Part shown: one piece after another, positions 63,586 to 64,000 of the stretch
How positions within the stretch are numbered: the stretch's first letter is position 1
Layout: each line of letters opens with the position of its first letter
Source: Planctomycetota bacterium
GTDB lineage: Bacteria; Planctomycetota; UBA1135
Length of the DNA stretch: 64,000 bases
Assembly (NCBI GenBank): GCA_002705055.1
Contig: PAHY01000017.1
Location: 24,147 to 88,146, forward strand
Direction: 5' to 3'
Program-made: the position numbers and the translations under genes
Notes under the pieces: model-generated
Seen by the model: only the letters and a program-made list of their open reading frames with translations
Told to the model about the DNA's origin: nothing
The model's database searches: none

Positions 63586-64000
<415 letters not shown>

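Overview
This is 64 kb of a densely packed, very G+C-rich bacterial chromosome (roughly two-thirds G+C by eye). Housekeeping genes of Gram-negative type (a LolCDE-like ABC exporter, SPFH protein pairs, ubiA/ubiX/ubiE quinone genes) sit beside a gene repertoire that suggests Planctomycetota or a close relative: long secreted FG-GAP/VCBS proteins with ASPIC/UnbV tails, a formylglycine sulfatase, a Ser/Thr kinase fused to WD40 repeats, and a lipoprotein beta-propeller. The placement is an inference from gene content. I see no phage, transposase, integrase or CRISPR array, and no gene-free stretch over 300 bases; the largest gaps are 228 bp before ruvB and about 130 bp before tRNA-Ala.

Layout. 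1-10 kb: end of a hemolysin III gene, leuS, a secreted helical-repeat protein, tRNA-Ala(GGC) with promoter and terminator, then lysS and an ABC exporter in one operon. 10-16 kb: sulfatase and two tandem FG-GAP/ASPIC paralogues. 16-18 kb: an SOS operon lexA - degenerate LexA-fold protein - dinB, with a candidate operator. 18-28 kb: gshA, tRNA-Sec (selC), a Ser/Thr kinase, selD, a hybrid histidine kinase, a membrane-anchored peroxiredoxin-like protein and selA. 28-35 kb: recJ, a YqaA-like membrane protein, polA, a CPA2 antiporter. 35-41 kb: two SPFH proteins, miaA and two M16 peptidase-family proteins in one overlapping operon. 41-48 kb: ubiE, a CPBP protease, ubiX, ubiA, holA, mutL. 48-51 kb: a 1043-residue lipoprotein. 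51-56 kb: ruvB, a SpoIID-like protein, tgt, a degenerate serine-hydrolase-like protein. 56-64 kb: cstA, a candidate new selenoprotein, a VOC protein, an SH3-like protein, rmuC, a degenerate peptidase-like protein, and a partial gene ending in a 40-C run at the window edge.

Main result. The window encodes selenocysteine machinery (selA, selC, selD; selB is not here), and two genes have an in-frame UGA that this machinery should read. SelD has Sec at residue 16. The second is an FG-GAP protein after cstA (56648-57937): two open frames in register are separated only by one UGA followed by a Cys codon, with a hairpin placed like a bacterial SECIS. I read it as an apparently undescribed Sec-Cys FG-GAP selenoprotein. 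Other points worth checking are a catalytically dead LexA/UmuD-fold protein in the SOS operon, a lineage-specific SOS box candidate, a recurring -10 element 5-6 nt before start codons (leaderless transcripts), and several pseudoenzymes.
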